NCBI RefSeq assembly: GCF_023897015.1
Contig: NZ_JAMHFY010000004.1
Coordinates: 240,372-304,371, forward strand
Origin: Desulfosporosinus nitroreducens
GTDB taxonomy: Bacteria > Bacillota > Desulfitobacteriia > Desulfitobacteriales > Desulfitobacteriaceae
DNA: 64,000 nucleotides
Reading direction: 5' to 3'
The translations under genes were made by a program, and so were the position numbers. The notes under the pieces are model-generated. The model did not search any database. It was not told where the DNA came from and saw only the letters and a list, made by a program, of their open reading frames with translations. Shown here piece after piece: positions 36,648 through 45,778 of the stretch (position 1 is the stretch's first letter; every line of letters begins with the position of its first letter).

Positions 36648-36677
36648 GTATTTATATCATGAGATAGACTATATTAT

Positions 36678-36718
36678 TAAAAAACAAGGCTAAAGATTAT
36701 TGTCCAGCCTTGTTTTAC
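36678..36718 (-). terminator. Terminator of the citD-E-F-C-X-G operon
   Basis: AAAACAAGGCT (36681-36691) pairs with AGCCTTGTTTT (36706-36716); it begins 4 bases past the citG stop. Confidence 0.75.
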
Positions 36719-36721
36719 CAA

Positions 36722-37624
36722 TCAAGAATTTAATTCCCCGTCCATAAAGTCCTCTAACAGAGATAAAAAAACAGTAACTCCTAATAGATCCGCACTTCCG
36801 CCCGGACCTATCTTCCGTTTGCAAAAATCCTCATCCATTTCTTCGATTGCTTTAATTCCTGCAGCCGTTGTCATACCCCCAAGAGCAATAATCTTCTTAG
36901 CGTTTTCCTGAACTTCTTTTAAAGTTTCGAAAGAGTGTCTATGTAAGATATTAGTATCCTCGTTAAATTGCATAATGGCTAACAGAGTGTGAACCAGCCT
37001 TGAGTTTTGGCCTAATTGATGATTTGCCCGATAAACATCCAGGGCAATGTCAAAAACTGTGGGTAATCCTCTTTGGACTTCTCCCCTGATGCCTTCGACT
37101 TTGTGGGTTAGAAAGAGTATTTCACCATGGGTCAACCTTGATGGATGGGTGCTTTCCAACTCGCTGACTCTTGAACTTAGCTCCCTTTCCACTAAACCTT
37201 CGGTCATATCTTGAATAATCTTCTGCAGTGCAGAGAAGCCAGCTCCTGAGTATAAGGCCTTACCTCCTGCGGCACAGCAGATTCCCATTAAAAAAAGTGT
37301 TCCTTTATGTGTATTAACGCCTCGTGTTTTATGAAACATTCTCCCTTCACCCAACTGCCCGATCTGCCTAATCCTCTTAAATATTTCTTTGGGGCTTTTA
37401 GAAGTAAACCCCGCTTTAGCGCAATGAATCAGAGGGCTGATAAGAGCCGTGGCACTATCCAGAAAGGTGAAGTAATCCATGTCACTATGGGCACCATTAG
37501 AGACTTTAGAAACCAACCCGGGGGATGGATGACAGGCGACCTCATAGAGAATTGCCTGTACCGCTAAACTAGCTATGGCAATTGCTTGGTCATCTAGGCT
37601 ATTGTTCTTCCCTGCTATGTACAT
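36722..37624 (-). CDS. citG: Triphosphoribosyl-dephospho-CoA synthase
   Basis: 300 residues. It makes the precursor of the citrate-lyase prosthetic group from ATP and dephospho-CoA. Family features: EVACHPSPGLVSKVSNGAHSD near the N-terminus, THKGTLFLMGI, GARG-like helices, and KIGPGGSADLLGVT near the C-terminus. The ATG at 37624 is used because TGGAGA precedes it; an in-frame start at 37651 would overlap the spacing to citX. It is the last gene of the cit operon and separate from citX, unlike the CitXG fusion of some bacteria. Confidence 0.9.
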   Translation of the reverse strand: MYIAGKNNSLDDQAIAIASLAVQAILYEVACHPSPGLVSKVSNGAHSDMDYFTFLDSATALISPLIHCAKAGFTSKSPKEIFKRIRQIGQLGEGRMFHKTRGVNTHKGTLFLMGICCAAGGKALYSGAGFSALQKIIQDMTEGLVERELSSRVSELESTHPSRLTHGEILFLTHKVEGIRGEVQRGLPTVFDIALDVYRANHQLGQNSRLVHTLLAIMQFNEDTNILHRHSFETLKEVQENAKKIIALGGMTTAAGIKAIEEMDEDFCKRKIGPGGSADLLGVTVFLSLLEDFMDGELNS

Positions 37625-37659
37625 TAAATTTCTCCATTTTCTCCACGTCAAAAGGGTTT

Positions 37660-38172
37660 CTAGATCCCCATTTCCCTATATCTGTTAAACCGGTCTTCAA
37701 TAAATTCTATAACCTCATGCTCTTCATGTCGCCTTGATCTCACGCAATGTTGGGCATAATCCTCACATACATAACATTTTCTACTGGGATATCCAAGTTC
37801 CTGTCTGCTTATGCTTCTACCCAAGCTATCATAGACATCAAGGTCTAAACACCGTCCGAGAACATGCTTTTCTTCCAGATTAACAGTTATCCTCTTTAAA
37901 GCAATAGCTTCTTCTTTAACTGCAGCCAAGAAAATCGGACCTTCTGCCCCTGGCTGCCACGTTTTAAAACATACCTTTTCCCCTAACACAGTGCAAATTA
38001 AAGCACTCATTTCCTGGATAATAGTCAAAGTGAGATCATTTGTTTTCTGGAGGCCCGGATAGTTTACTCTCATCACCAGCATCGGAGTTTGATAACGTTT
38101 TAGAAGGCTGTCAATAAACTCAGCCCTTCTCTCCCTTGCTTCAAGTAAATCGTTAACAGTATATCTTTCCAT
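37660..38172 (-). CDS. citX: Apo-citrate lyase phosphoribosyl-dephospho-CoA transferase
   Basis: 170 residues. It attaches the prosthetic group to the acyl carrier protein CitD. Signatures: LLEARERRAEFIDSLL, VMRVNYPG, GRCLDLDVYD, GYPSRKCYVC and CVRSRRH. It sits between citC and citG with 3 bases to the citC stop. Length is normal for stand-alone CitX. Confidence 0.92.
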   Translation of the reverse strand: MERYTVNDLLEARERRAEFIDSLLKRYQTPMLVMRVNYPGLQKTNDLTLTIIQEMSALICTVLGEKVCFKTWQPGAEGPIFLAAVKEEAIALKRITVNLEEKHVLGRCLDLDVYDSLGRSISRQELGYPSRKCYVCEDYAQHCVRSRRHEEHEVIEFIEDRFNRYREMGI

Positions 38173-38175
38173 AAT

Positions 38176-39240
38176 TCAGTGCGGAGAGTCAGATCTTTTT
38201 ATATTCTCCACGATCTCCCTTCCACGGCTTGTACTCAGAAACTCCAAGGTAACTTCAGGCAGGAGGTTACTAAGCTTATGAATATCATCTGTCTTTAGCA
38301 GTCTTCTAACCATTGAAGCACTGATTGCTTCGTTTCCAAATGCCTTCCTCTTGATTTCATGCAGTTCAACCCCGTAAATAGGCAGCACATTCTTTAAAGT
38401 CTCATTATATGTTTTTGTAACCGTACAATAAGGTTCTTCTCCCACATATCTTTTCTTGATCTGAAAAATATGGCAAAAATACTTCCCAAAAATTGAGGAA
38501 TCTAAGTCAGCATAGGCTCTGAGTCTTTCTCCTTCTTCCCTTAAAAAGTAAGAGGGAAAGGTAGCTGTTGAGATAATGTACTCCCCACTTGGCATTACTT
38601 TGACATTTTTTAAATGACCAATCCCCTGACGAACCAGCTTAATTCTCGTTTCGAAAGGAAACAGAGATTTATCCTCTTCTACAATAAACACGAGAACCTC
38701 GCTATTATTCTTAGAAGCTTCTTCAATTAAGAATTGGTGGCCCAAAGTGAAGGGATTGCAATTCATAACCAAAGCCGCCTTTTCCGAATCTCCAATGTTA
38801 TAGTTCTTTTTTATTTCCTTTAATTTTTGACTGATATTATAAATTCCATTTTCTAAGAGAGCAACCTCAGGATTGTTATGAATAAGTTTGAAATTCAAGG
38901 CTGAAAAAATATGAACCTGTGAAGGCTTTGTAAAAACAAAATAGTGATATATACCTTGACTGAAGAGTTGATCGATTAAGGCGGAGACTAAAGTCGATGT
39001 TATTCCCTCTCCCCTGAGCTCATCAATAACCGCAAAACACTTTAAGACATTTTTTGCTTTTGAGCAGGTCGCAACGATGGGGGTCCCCTTTGCCGCGGTC
39101 ATCTGCTCCCCGGCTCTTATGACAAGCGTATAGTCCACATCCCGATCTAAGACTAGGTCAAAATTTTCGAGGAAGGTTTCTACCTCTTCTCGTTCCACCT
39201 TATTCTTGAGATTTACCTTTTCGATGTGAACTCCGTACAT
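38176..39240 (-). CDS. citC: [Citrate (pro-3S)-lyase] ligase
   Basis: 354 residues from the ATG at 39240, with GGGAGAG upstream; the 56-residue extension in frame is not conserved. An N-terminal GNAT-like domain precedes a nucleotidylyltransferase domain with NCNPFTLGHQFLIE (the HxGH-type motif) and SASMVRRLL. It acetylates the thiol of the CitD prosthetic group with acetate and ATP, which activates the lyase. In C. tetanomorphum a homologous ligase would serve citramalate lyase. It precedes citX. Confidence 0.92.
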   Translation of the reverse strand: MYGVHIEKVNLKNKVEREEVETFLENFDLVLDRDVDYTLVIRAGEQMTAAKGTPIVATCSKAKNVLKCFAVIDELRGEGITSTLVSALIDQLFSQGIYHYFVFTKPSQVHIFSALNFKLIHNNPEVALLENGIYNISQKLKEIKKNYNIGDSEKAALVMNCNPFTLGHQFLIEEASKNNSEVLVFIVEEDKSLFPFETRIKLVRQGIGHLKNVKVMPSGEYIISTATFPSYFLREEGERLRAYADLDSSIFGKYFCHIFQIKKRYVGEEPYCTVTKTYNETLKNVLPIYGVELHEIKRKAFGNEAISASMVRRLLKTDDIHKLSNLLPEVTLEFLSTSRGREIVENIKRSDSPH

Positions 39241-39483
39241 ACTTTTTCTCTCCCTTGATAGAAGCAAAGGAATGTTTCTCTTGCTTCCTATAAGTTCCCT
39301 ACTCTGTGCCGCACACGCTTTTTTATTATTAACGCAAATAGCGCCCTGAAACCCCAAACTCTTCCAAAGCCGTCGCCCCCCGTTCATCCTCCTCCCTTCG
39401 ACCCCCAAGCCAGAGGAAGTTTCTTAACTAAAGAGCAAAGATAGAGGAATCAAAGTCAGTGAGCGCAGAATGTTGCCTGTGGG

Positions 39484-41031
39484 CTAAGAAACTGAGTCCA
39501 CTTCCCTGACGACGTCGATAACACTGCCGTCCCTATATTCTATAACTGCGACAATTTTCTCCGATGTTGCAACAGCCTTAGGGACTCCCGTGATTTTTTC
39601 TGCCAGCAGTTTTAATTCTTCTATGGTCATTAGAGGGAGTTTGGTCATCTTTAGCTTTTCAAGCAGGTCCGCTCTTTTAGGATTAACAGCAATTCCTCGT
39701 TCCGTGACTACAACATCAATGCTTTCCCCAGGAGTAGTGACGGTTATCACCTTGTCCTTGATTATTGGTAGTCGGGCCTTCATAAGATTTGTTACCACAA
39801 TAGCAAGTTTTGATCCGGCTGCTGTATCACTATGTCCACCTGAACCGCCCATAATCACTCCGTTGGACCCTGTCGTAACATTAACATTAAAGTCCGTGTC
39901 AATTTCTGTCGCTCCCAAAATTATAATATCCAGATTGTTAACCACGGCTCCTTTTGTATGCGGATTGCCATACATGGAAGCGGACATAAATTGATGTGTG
40001 GGGTTATCTCTATAAGACTCTATCGCTTTTAGATCAAAGCATTGAACATCAAAGAGGCTTCTAAAAAGTCCTTCCTCCAACATTTCTACGAGATACCCGG
40101 TAATTCCGCCGGAAGCGAAACTTCCAACCACCCCTTCATGTTGCATAATCTTTTTCAGTTCCGCGGCAACGGCCAGTGAAGTACCGCCTGCTCCCGTTTG
40201 AAAGGACATGCCCTCCCGAACTAAACCGGAGGCCTTAATCACTTCAGTCGCTCTTTTAGCAATGATAAGCGCCACCGGATCCTTAGTAATTCTCGTCGTG
40301 CCGGAAACGATACCCTTAGGATCTCCGATGGAATCAATTTTAACGATGTAATCTATAAAAACTTGGTTGATTTCAATGGGATAGGCAGGGTAAGGCACTA
40401 AATGATCCGTTATGGCGATGGTTTTATCGGCATACTCGGCATCTGCAACGGCATACCCTAACGATCCACAAGCTGCATCACCATAAACTCCATTAACATT
40501 TCCATAGGTGTCCGCCGTGGGAGCTGCCAGAAATGCAACATCGATGTGTAATTCTCCGCTTTCTATGGCCCTAGCCCGTCCGCCATGAGTTTGCATAATC
40601 GCAGGTTTCTTCAATTTGCCCTTCGAAACCGCTTCCGCCACTGGGCCGGATATGTAATTTGTAACTAAACCCGTCACCACTCCGCTTTCTATGTGCTCGA
40701 CAAGGGGTGCATGGATTGGAAAAATAGAACTCGCCGCAACGGTCAGATCCTTAACTCCTCTTGCGGCCAATCTCTCCATGACTTTATTTAAAACATAATC
40801 TCCATTTCTTAAATGATGGTGAAAGGAGATAGTCATCCCATCGTTGATGTTTAACTTGTCTAAGGCATCCTCTAAGCTTGGTAATACTTTTTGATCATTA
40901 GGGATCACACTTGTTAGCCTGACGGCGGTTCTGGTTTTTACTCCAACATCACTAAAAGCCCCTTGAAAAGGCCTAACATGCCCATATCCTTTAATATAGT
41001 CAGGAATTTCTCTGCCCAGTATAGTTTTCAT
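39484..41031 (-). CDS. citF: Citrate (or citramalate) lyase alpha subunit, CoA-transferase component
   Basis: 515 residues. It transfers the acetyl-ACP thioester to citrate or citramalate. ITSFHHHLRNGDYVLN-like SFHHHLRNGD near residue 70, GGRARAIESGE, FQTGAGGTSLAVA and GGSGGHSDTAAGSKL near 395 are family features; the length is that of CitF. It overlaps citE by 4 bases. The 240-base gap to citC holds no separate gene. Confidence 0.93.
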   Translation of the reverse strand: MKTILGREIPDYIKGYGHVRPFQGAFSDVGVKTRTAVRLTSVIPNDQKVLPSLEDALDKLNINDGMTISFHHHLRNGDYVLNKVMERLAARGVKDLTVAASSIFPIHAPLVEHIESGVVTGLVTNYISGPVAEAVSKGKLKKPAIMQTHGGRARAIESGELHIDVAFLAAPTADTYGNVNGVYGDAACGSLGYAVADAEYADKTIAITDHLVPYPAYPIEINQVFIDYIVKIDSIGDPKGIVSGTTRITKDPVALIIAKRATEVIKASGLVREGMSFQTGAGGTSLAVAAELKKIMQHEGVVGSFASGGITGYLVEMLEEGLFRSLFDVQCFDLKAIESYRDNPTHQFMSASMYGNPHTKGAVVNNLDIIILGATEIDTDFNVNVTTGSNGVIMGGSGGHSDTAAGSKLAIVVTNLMKARLPIIKDKVITVTTPGESIDVVVTERGIAVNPKRADLLEKLKMTKLPLMTIEELKLLAEKITGVPKAVATSEKIVAVIEYRDGSVIDVVREVDSVS

Positions 41032-41921
41032 CTTGCTCCACCCTCACCGCTAATAAGTCCCAGCCTTATGCCTTGATCGACTGTGCATGCTGCTCGATTG
41101 ATGACAGGAGCATCGATCATTTTACCATCTAATGAGCAACATCCTTTGCCTTCTTTTTCAGCTTCCTCCATAGCATCCAAAATCCTTAAAGCTCGTTTTA
41201 GTTCATCCTCTGTCGGTGCGAAAACGGAATGAATAGTTTCAATCTGTCTTGGATTTATAGCCGATTTTCCAGTTAGCCCTAAACCTTTTGCTTTAGCCGT
41301 ATCCTTTTCAAGTCCCTCATAATCGTTCGTATCTGTGAATGGAGTATCGATTGCATCTACCTTTAAAGCTCTGCACACAGTTGCAACCTTATTTCGGGCA
41401 TAAAAGATTTCTTCTCCCTCTTTTGTCCGTTCTATGCCTAAATCTGCTGTTAAGTCTTCCCCTCCCAACAACACTCCAACTGTTCGTCTAGAGGCTTCGA
41501 TCACGTTATAGACATTTTCAAGTCCTAGCGCAGTTTCTATGAGAGCGATAATCTTAATGCTTCCGGGGGGATATCCCTCTTCCTTTTCAATTTTATCAAG
41601 TAATTTATCCACAAGCTTTATTTCTTCTTCATTCGCTTTAGGGATCAACAATGTATCAGGTTTTACCCGAGCGATCACATCCACATCTTGCGGCCCAAAC
41701 TCCGTATCTAGGGGATTTACTCTGACTACCACTTCCACCTGTGAGTAATCAATGGTTCTAATCGCTTCTCTAACTAAAATCCTGGCACTGTCCTTTTCTG
41801 TTAAGCTAACCGCATCCTCTAAATCTAAGATTATCGAGTCTGCTCCCAGTATCGCTGCGTCTTGAAGCATACCAGGGTTATTCCCCGGCATAAACAACAT
41901 CGTTCTTCTCAATTTTTCCAT
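41028..41921 (-). CDS. citE: Citrate (or citramalate) lyase beta subunit
   Basis: 297 residues, an HpcH/HpaI aldolase-fold lyase. RRTMLFMPGNNPGML, LDLEDAVSLTEKD (metal and substrate site), VRVNPLDTEFG, IALIETALGLEN and VLLGGEDLTADLG are CitE motifs. It cleaves the acyl-ACP substrate into an acetyl-ACP and oxaloacetate (citrate) or pyruvate (citramalate). It lies in a tight citD-citE-citF block. Confidence 0.93.
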   Translation of the reverse strand: MEKLRRTMLFMPGNNPGMLQDAAILGADSIILDLEDAVSLTEKDSARILVREAIRTIDYSQVEVVVRVNPLDTEFGPQDVDVIARVKPDTLLIPKANEEEIKLVDKLLDKIEKEEGYPPGSIKIIALIETALGLENVYNVIEASRRTVGVLLGGEDLTADLGIERTKEGEEIFYARNKVATVCRALKVDAIDTPFTDTNDYEGLEKDTAKAKGLGLTGKSAINPRQIETIHSVFAPTEDELKRALRILDAMEEAEKEGKGCCSLDGKMIDAPVINRAACTVDQGIRLGLISGEGGAR

Positions 41922-41938
41922 GTTAACCCACCTTATGT

Positions 41939-42202
41939 TTAAATTGCCCTGCTAATAGCAGTTTCTACTCTTGCTGCAATGGTGTAATCTAAAGCTCCCT
42001 TGTCTTGAGCCTTAATTGATATGCCTTCGATGCCCATTTCCTGTACTTTATGTAAAATCACTTGCTCGATGACCTCTCCGAATTGTTGCATAACAATACT
42101 TTCTAGTTCGAGCTCTGTTTTTCCAAACTCATTAGGTTTAACCATTATTAGAATATCATTAGACTCCAAGGTCCCCGCTTTGGCCACTTTCGTTATTTTC
42201 AC
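41939..42202 (-). CDS. citD: Citrate (or citramalate) lyase acyl carrier protein
   Basis: 87 residues. AGTLESNDILIMV holds the serine (about residue 12) that receives the phosphoribosyl-dephospho-CoA group. I place the start at the GTG at 42202 because GAGGTG ends 6 bases before it; the GTG at 42211 lies inside that ribosome binding site. It is the first gene of the operon, 17 bases before citE. Confidence 0.92.
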   Translation of the reverse strand: MKITKVAKAGTLESNDILIMVKPNEFGKTELELESIVMQQFGEVIEQVILHKVQEMGIEGISIKAQDKGALDYTIAARVETAISRAI

Positions 42203-42265
42203 GTTACTCACCTCAATTCCAAGAACATCCTACTAATTAACCTTTAATCTTCCCCAAAAATACAC

Positions 42266-42309
42266 ATTCCGAACACTTGTCATTATATCAAATGACAGGT
42301 GTTCGGAAT
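42266..42309 (-). terminator. Strong hairpin between carbonic anhydrase and citD
   Basis: An 18-base stem with one mismatch (ATTCCGAACAC-TGTCAT with its partner at 42292-42309); the minus strand continues TGTATTTTTGG. It should separate the carbonic anhydrase transcript from the cit operon, or attenuate it. Confidence 0.65.
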
Positions 42310-42343
42310 AGCGTTGACCCCAATGCAAATTTTCTTTATGAAG

Positions 42344-42973
42344 TTAGTTTGATAATTCGAAGATTCCGTTTTCATAGTTAAAAATGAAAACCTCACCAGT
42401 TTCAATCATGTAATAGAAGCCGTAAATATTTATCTCTTTATTAAGATACTTTTCTTTAATATAAGGATAGGTTAATAGATGTTTAATCTGCTCTAATATG
42501 TTTATTTGCTCGGTTAACCATTCTCTCATGTATTCATCGTCTTTGTCTTCCAGATGTACCATGACCCTCTTCTTAACATTTTGGGCCAATTCCAGCCATT
42601 TTTTAGTATCCGGCAAATTATTAAGAATCTCATCAGGCAAATAGATCGAAGCACACCCTCCACAATTAGAGTGGCCACAGACAACAATATTTTCTACTTT
42701 TAGAGACTTTACAGCGTATTCAATTGCTGAAGTAGTTGCCACATAGTCCTGATGTGTTTCTTTATAGGGTGGGACTATGTTGGCAATATTTCGAACAACG
42801 AACAATTCTCCAGGTAAAGATTTTGTTATCATCTCTGGCATTACACGTGAATCCGAGCAGGCAATAAACAAAGTATGCGGTTCTTGACGTCGTTTCAACT
42901 TATCGAATAAATTCTTATGCTCTTCGAAGTCCTTTTGTCTAAACTTAATCAGCCCTTCTAACATTCTTTGCAT
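42344..42973 (-). CDS. Beta-class carbonic anhydrase
   Basis: 209 residues. Zinc ligands are seen in CSDSRVMPEM (Cys, with Asp-Arg dyad) and CGHSNCGGC (His and Cys). It interconverts carbon dioxide and bicarbonate. ATTTGGAGGTC precedes the ATG at 42973. It lies between the cit operon and the activase gene but has its own terminator, so it need not be part of either. Confidence 0.93.
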   Translation of the reverse strand: MQRMLEGLIKFRQKDFEEHKNLFDKLKRRQEPHTLFIACSDSRVMPEMITKSLPGELFVVRNIANIVPPYKETHQDYVATTSAIEYAVKSLKVENIVVCGHSNCGGCASIYLPDEILNNLPDTKKWLELAQNVKKRVMVHLEDKDDEYMREWLTEQINILEQIKHLLTYPYIKEKYLNKEINIYGFYYMIETGEVFIFNYENGIFELSN

Positions 42974-43120
42974 AAGTCGACCTCCAAATAATTATTCTTT
43001 AGTTCTTTGGCCCATACAATTAGATACAGTAGATACAATAATAATTCCAAACGGTGATTTGTAACTTCTTGCACTAACTTAATTATAAGGCCTTTTTACT
43101 AAAAATTGGAGGCCTATATT

Positions 43121-43291
43121 ATGTTTTTATTATGTTTTTTTATTATGGCAATCCCATTATTGTATTGCCTTATTATTCAGTATATTTATTGTAATAAGCC
43201 CTATCAACAGTTTCTCCTTCTTGTTGGTAATTATCACCGAATCTATCATATTGCAATCAATATGCATTACATTAATTCATACTATGGTTGA
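43121..43291 (+). CDS. Possible small membrane protein
   Basis: 56 residues from an ATG with GGAGG 8 bases upstream. The first 22 residues are strongly hydrophobic (MFLLCFFIMAIPLLYCLIIQ) and the tail is Tyr/His/Asn-rich. It has no family and overlaps the end of the convergent activase gene by 10 bases. The good ribosome binding site is the main support. Confidence 0.35.
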   Translation: MFLLCFFIMAIPLLYCLIIQYIYCNKPYQQFLLLVGNYHRIYHIAINMHYINSYYG

Positions 43292-44085
43292 TTTGCATAA
43301 ACGCAACATCCGATGGCTCCATTATATTGGGGCTCTTGGGGTATCACAATCTTACGGCCGGATCCTCGCTCCAAAAGCTTGCCGACTGCTTGATTATGTG
43401 CTACACCTCCGGTGAAAACAATTATCTCCCCGCGAAACGATCGCAAAAGAGGCAAAATACGTTTAACTATCGTAGTGTTTACTCCTGCCGCTAGTTCAGT
43501 CAGGGGAAATCCTTCGACAATCTTACCGATCAGCTCACTTTCGCCGAACACCGCGCAAGTGGAATTCAGCTCCACAGGAGCATCGGTATATTCCCCCAGC
43601 TCCTCGAGAGTCAGGTCGAGTATAGTCGCCATATTCTCTAAATAACGTCCAGAAGAGGCAGCACACTTATCATTGGTCAAAAAATCAACCATCTTCCCTT
43701 TTTGGACCTGAATAATTTTACTGTCTTGTCCACCCAAATCAACTAACGTAAAATCCTTAAGACCTGTCTGATAAATTGCTCCCAGCACATGGGCTTTAAG
43801 CTCAGGAATTGCTTCGCCGCCGGCAAGTTCCAGGGTATTCCGCCCGTATCCCGTGGAAACTAAATGATCGACCGCAGGCAACCCTAAAGCCTCAAAGTTC
43901 ACGGACAATTTATCACCCTGTTTTCGTCCGTACTCCCGATAAAAACGAATTGTATCCAAACTTTCCAGTCGAAGGATCTCCAAACCTTCCTCTTCAGGCT
44001 TATATTCCATAAGGGCAATCTTAACACTCCGACTCCCCAGATCAATTCCACAAATGGTATGTTGTCCCGACATAATGTTTTTCAT
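43282..44085 (-). CDS. Second acyl-CoA dehydratase activase (BadFG/BcrAD family)
   Basis: 267 residues. CGIDLGSRSVKIAL, LVDLGGQDSKII, NDKCAASSGRYLENM with the cluster cysteine, and FTGGVAHN (here the second cysteine position reads FTGG rather than MCGG). Cysteines also occur in CAVFGE and in GCCVY at the end. It activates a dehydratase, most simply the HgdB-like protein encoded 680 bases upstream. It differs clearly from lcdC and is not a recent copy. The intervening DNA is structured, so co-transcription is uncertain. Confidence 0.85.
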   Translation of the reverse strand: MKNIMSGQHTICGIDLGSRSVKIALMEYKPEEEGLEILRLESLDTIRFYREYGRKQGDKLSVNFEALGLPAVDHLVSTGYGRNTLELAGGEAIPELKAHVLGAIYQTGLKDFTLVDLGGQDSKIIQVQKGKMVDFLTNDKCAASSGRYLENMATILDLTLEELGEYTDAPVELNSTCAVFGESELIGKIVEGFPLTELAAGVNTTIVKRILPLLRSFRGEIIVFTGGVAHNQAVGKLLERGSGRKIVIPQEPQYNGAIGCCVYANQP

Positions 44086-44764
44086 CCTTCCACCAATATA
44101 TTCATTAGAGACCCTCTTGGAGGGTCTCTAACACACAAGGTCTATTCCCTAGCTCTGAGGTTCTTTTCATGCAACTATGGATTCGGGGAGCCCATCGTAT
44201 GTAGTGCCACCAGCAGATTCGTTACTTCATTTAACTCTTATCAACTTTAACAGTTTAATCCACTCTAATCGTCTTTAACAATTTTAATCCGCTTTAATCA
44301 TCTCTAATCGACCTTAACCAACTTTCATACGGCAAGGCGGAGCGCAAGGCGAAGAGCGTTTCAGGCTACCCTGAAAAACGCCTAAAAACATTCTCAAGAA
44401 TTCATAGACTCAAAAGGAAGGCGGCTTCGATCCACAGGAGTGAACCCATTGCATGGAGAGGCGGTAAAAGCACCATAAAGCTGGCGCGGGGAAGCGGAGC
44501 CACGGGTTCACATCAGGTATTACCCGGAGGTTTGGCACGAAAGTGTCCGGTGGACATTTTCGCTGAAGCGGCAATCTCCAAAGGATACTTATCCGCTGAA
44601 GATAGCCCCGCGCCGGCGAGTGGGCGAGCCTCGGAATGCTGGGTGACGAAGACACTGTCTTCGCACGAATTAGCTTTCTTGCAGGATGTGGGCGAAGCCG
44701 CTCGACCCGAAGGACCCATTTTCATCATCTGCTGGTGCAGCGCAGCGGCATGGGGGTCTACTCT
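44086..44764. repeat. Structured GC-rich intergenic block between activase and HgdB-like genes
   Basis: Bases 44232-44317 contain TAA triplets at about 10-base spacing. From 44335 the GC content rises and hairpins follow: about 44353-44381 (GCGTTT/AAACGC type), 44483-44614 closed by GGCGCGGGG/CCCCGCGCC, inside it CGAAA-TGTCC/GGACA-TTTCG (44538-44562), and CGAAGACA/TGTCTTCG (44647-44663). Short ORFs here on both strands are by-products of the GC-rich symmetry. Confidence 0.6.
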
Positions 44765-45778
44765 CTAGTCCTCGATCATACTTAAAAATGACTCTAATCT
44801 CATTTTACTGCGTGCATCTAACCCTGTTGGATTTTCTCCTTCCAAAGTTAAAATTGGGTAATCCAGCTTTTTTCTAATAATCTGATCTTCAATCTGACGA
44901 TAACAAAAGCTTTGCGTATAGTGGATAATTCCATCGAGTTGACGACGCTCTGCTTCTCTGGCGATATCCTCTAAACGCAGAAATACTTTATATGGATACG
45001 TGTACAAACGATATTGTTCAACAATGTCATCTGTATTAAAAGGCATGGAAAATTGCCTCTGAACTTCATTAAAAACAACCCTGGCGCCGTGTTCTTCCAG
45101 GAAATCGTACAGTTCCGGAAAGATAGGCGGAACCCCGATAAATCCGAGGCGTATTTCCCGCTTTTTCCTGCCCAACCCAGAACGAGAACGTTCTGACAAA
45201 GGCTTACGAGCACCCGCGCTTTGAATAAATTCTTGCATCTCATGAGCAAAACCCTCGGGATTACCATTAAAATCTGAACACGAAACAAGGTAGAGGTGAT
45301 TTTCGAATCCACTCACCCTGTTCTCTTCCCAGGTCAATCGATCAATTTCCCATGCTAATGCCCGAACCTGATCAAGCCGCTTCTTTTGCAGGTTCACGTC
45401 TTCCCAGGTGGTTCCCAACACATTAATTAGCTTATCCATTTGAAGGCGGAGCATGTCAGGATCTCGATCATAAGGAAATGCAAAAGGAATAATCTCGATC
45501 CCCTCGACCTCCCAAGTCTCCATCAGGGCATGGGTATTACTGCAATCCCCTTGTGTAACAGCAACAATCTGTCGAATATCCGGATTATGCAAGGCTGTCG
45601 AATACAATCCTTTAATCCAGCCGCACACATTCCGTGGATAACCCGCGAGCTCCGCTTCCTCTAAACGTTGCATTGCTTCAGAACTGGTAATAAATATATT
45701 GTTCAAATCAACCGGCGTATCCCCTGCCGCAAATATAACTTCAACCGGCACCGTCGTTGTTAAACCGATTTTACTCAT
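44765..45778 (-). CDS. HgdB-like 2-hydroxyacyl-CoA dehydratase component of unknown substrate
   Basis: 337 residues from the ATG at 45778, where AAAGGAG stands upstream; the 11-residue extension has no site. MSKIGLTTTVPVEVIFAAG, a cysteine in NVCGWIKGLY, one in TQGDCSNTHAL and one in HYTQSFCYRQ give the three likely 4Fe-4S ligands of the family. It lacks a second dehydratase subunit and resembles single-component family members (YjiM-like). It lies downstream of mal in the methylaspartate gene run. Possible tasks are radical dehydration or double-bond reduction of a CoA ester. I know no defined function for this subgroup. Confidence 0.75.
   Translation of the reverse strand: MSKIGLTTTVPVEVIFAAGDTPVDLNNIFITSSEAMQRLEEAELAGYPRNVCGWIKGLYSTALHNPDIRQIVAVTQGDCSNTHALMETWEVEGIEIIPFAFPYDRDPDMLRLQMDKLINVLGTTWEDVNLQKKRLDQVRALAWEIDRLTWEENRVSGFENHLYLVSCSDFNGNPEGFAHEMQEFIQSAGARKPLSERSRSGLGRKKREIRLGFIGVPPIFPELYDFLEEHGARVVFNEVQRQFSMPFNTDDIVEQYRLYTYPYKVFLRLEDIAREAERRQLDGIIHYTQSFCYRQIEDQIIRKKLDYPILTLEGENPTGLDARSKMRLESFLSMIED

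Larger units (their letters stand above)
36017..36721. other. Intergenic region upstream of the FN3/CWB2 gene
   Basis: Long AT-rich leader without a supported gene. On the minus strand an open frame at about 36105-36260 (...GPSKGVERWNARDGLYVTV...) lacks a start codon and ribosome binding site and looks like a gene remnant. A perfect 40-bp palindrome lies at 36608-36647 and a terminator at 36678-36718. Confidence 0.45.

Noticed and set aside
44410..44768. Three overlapping ORFs of 71-81 codons
   Set aside because: They lie in the GC-rich hairpin block, overlap on both strands, and show no domain or ribosome binding site.
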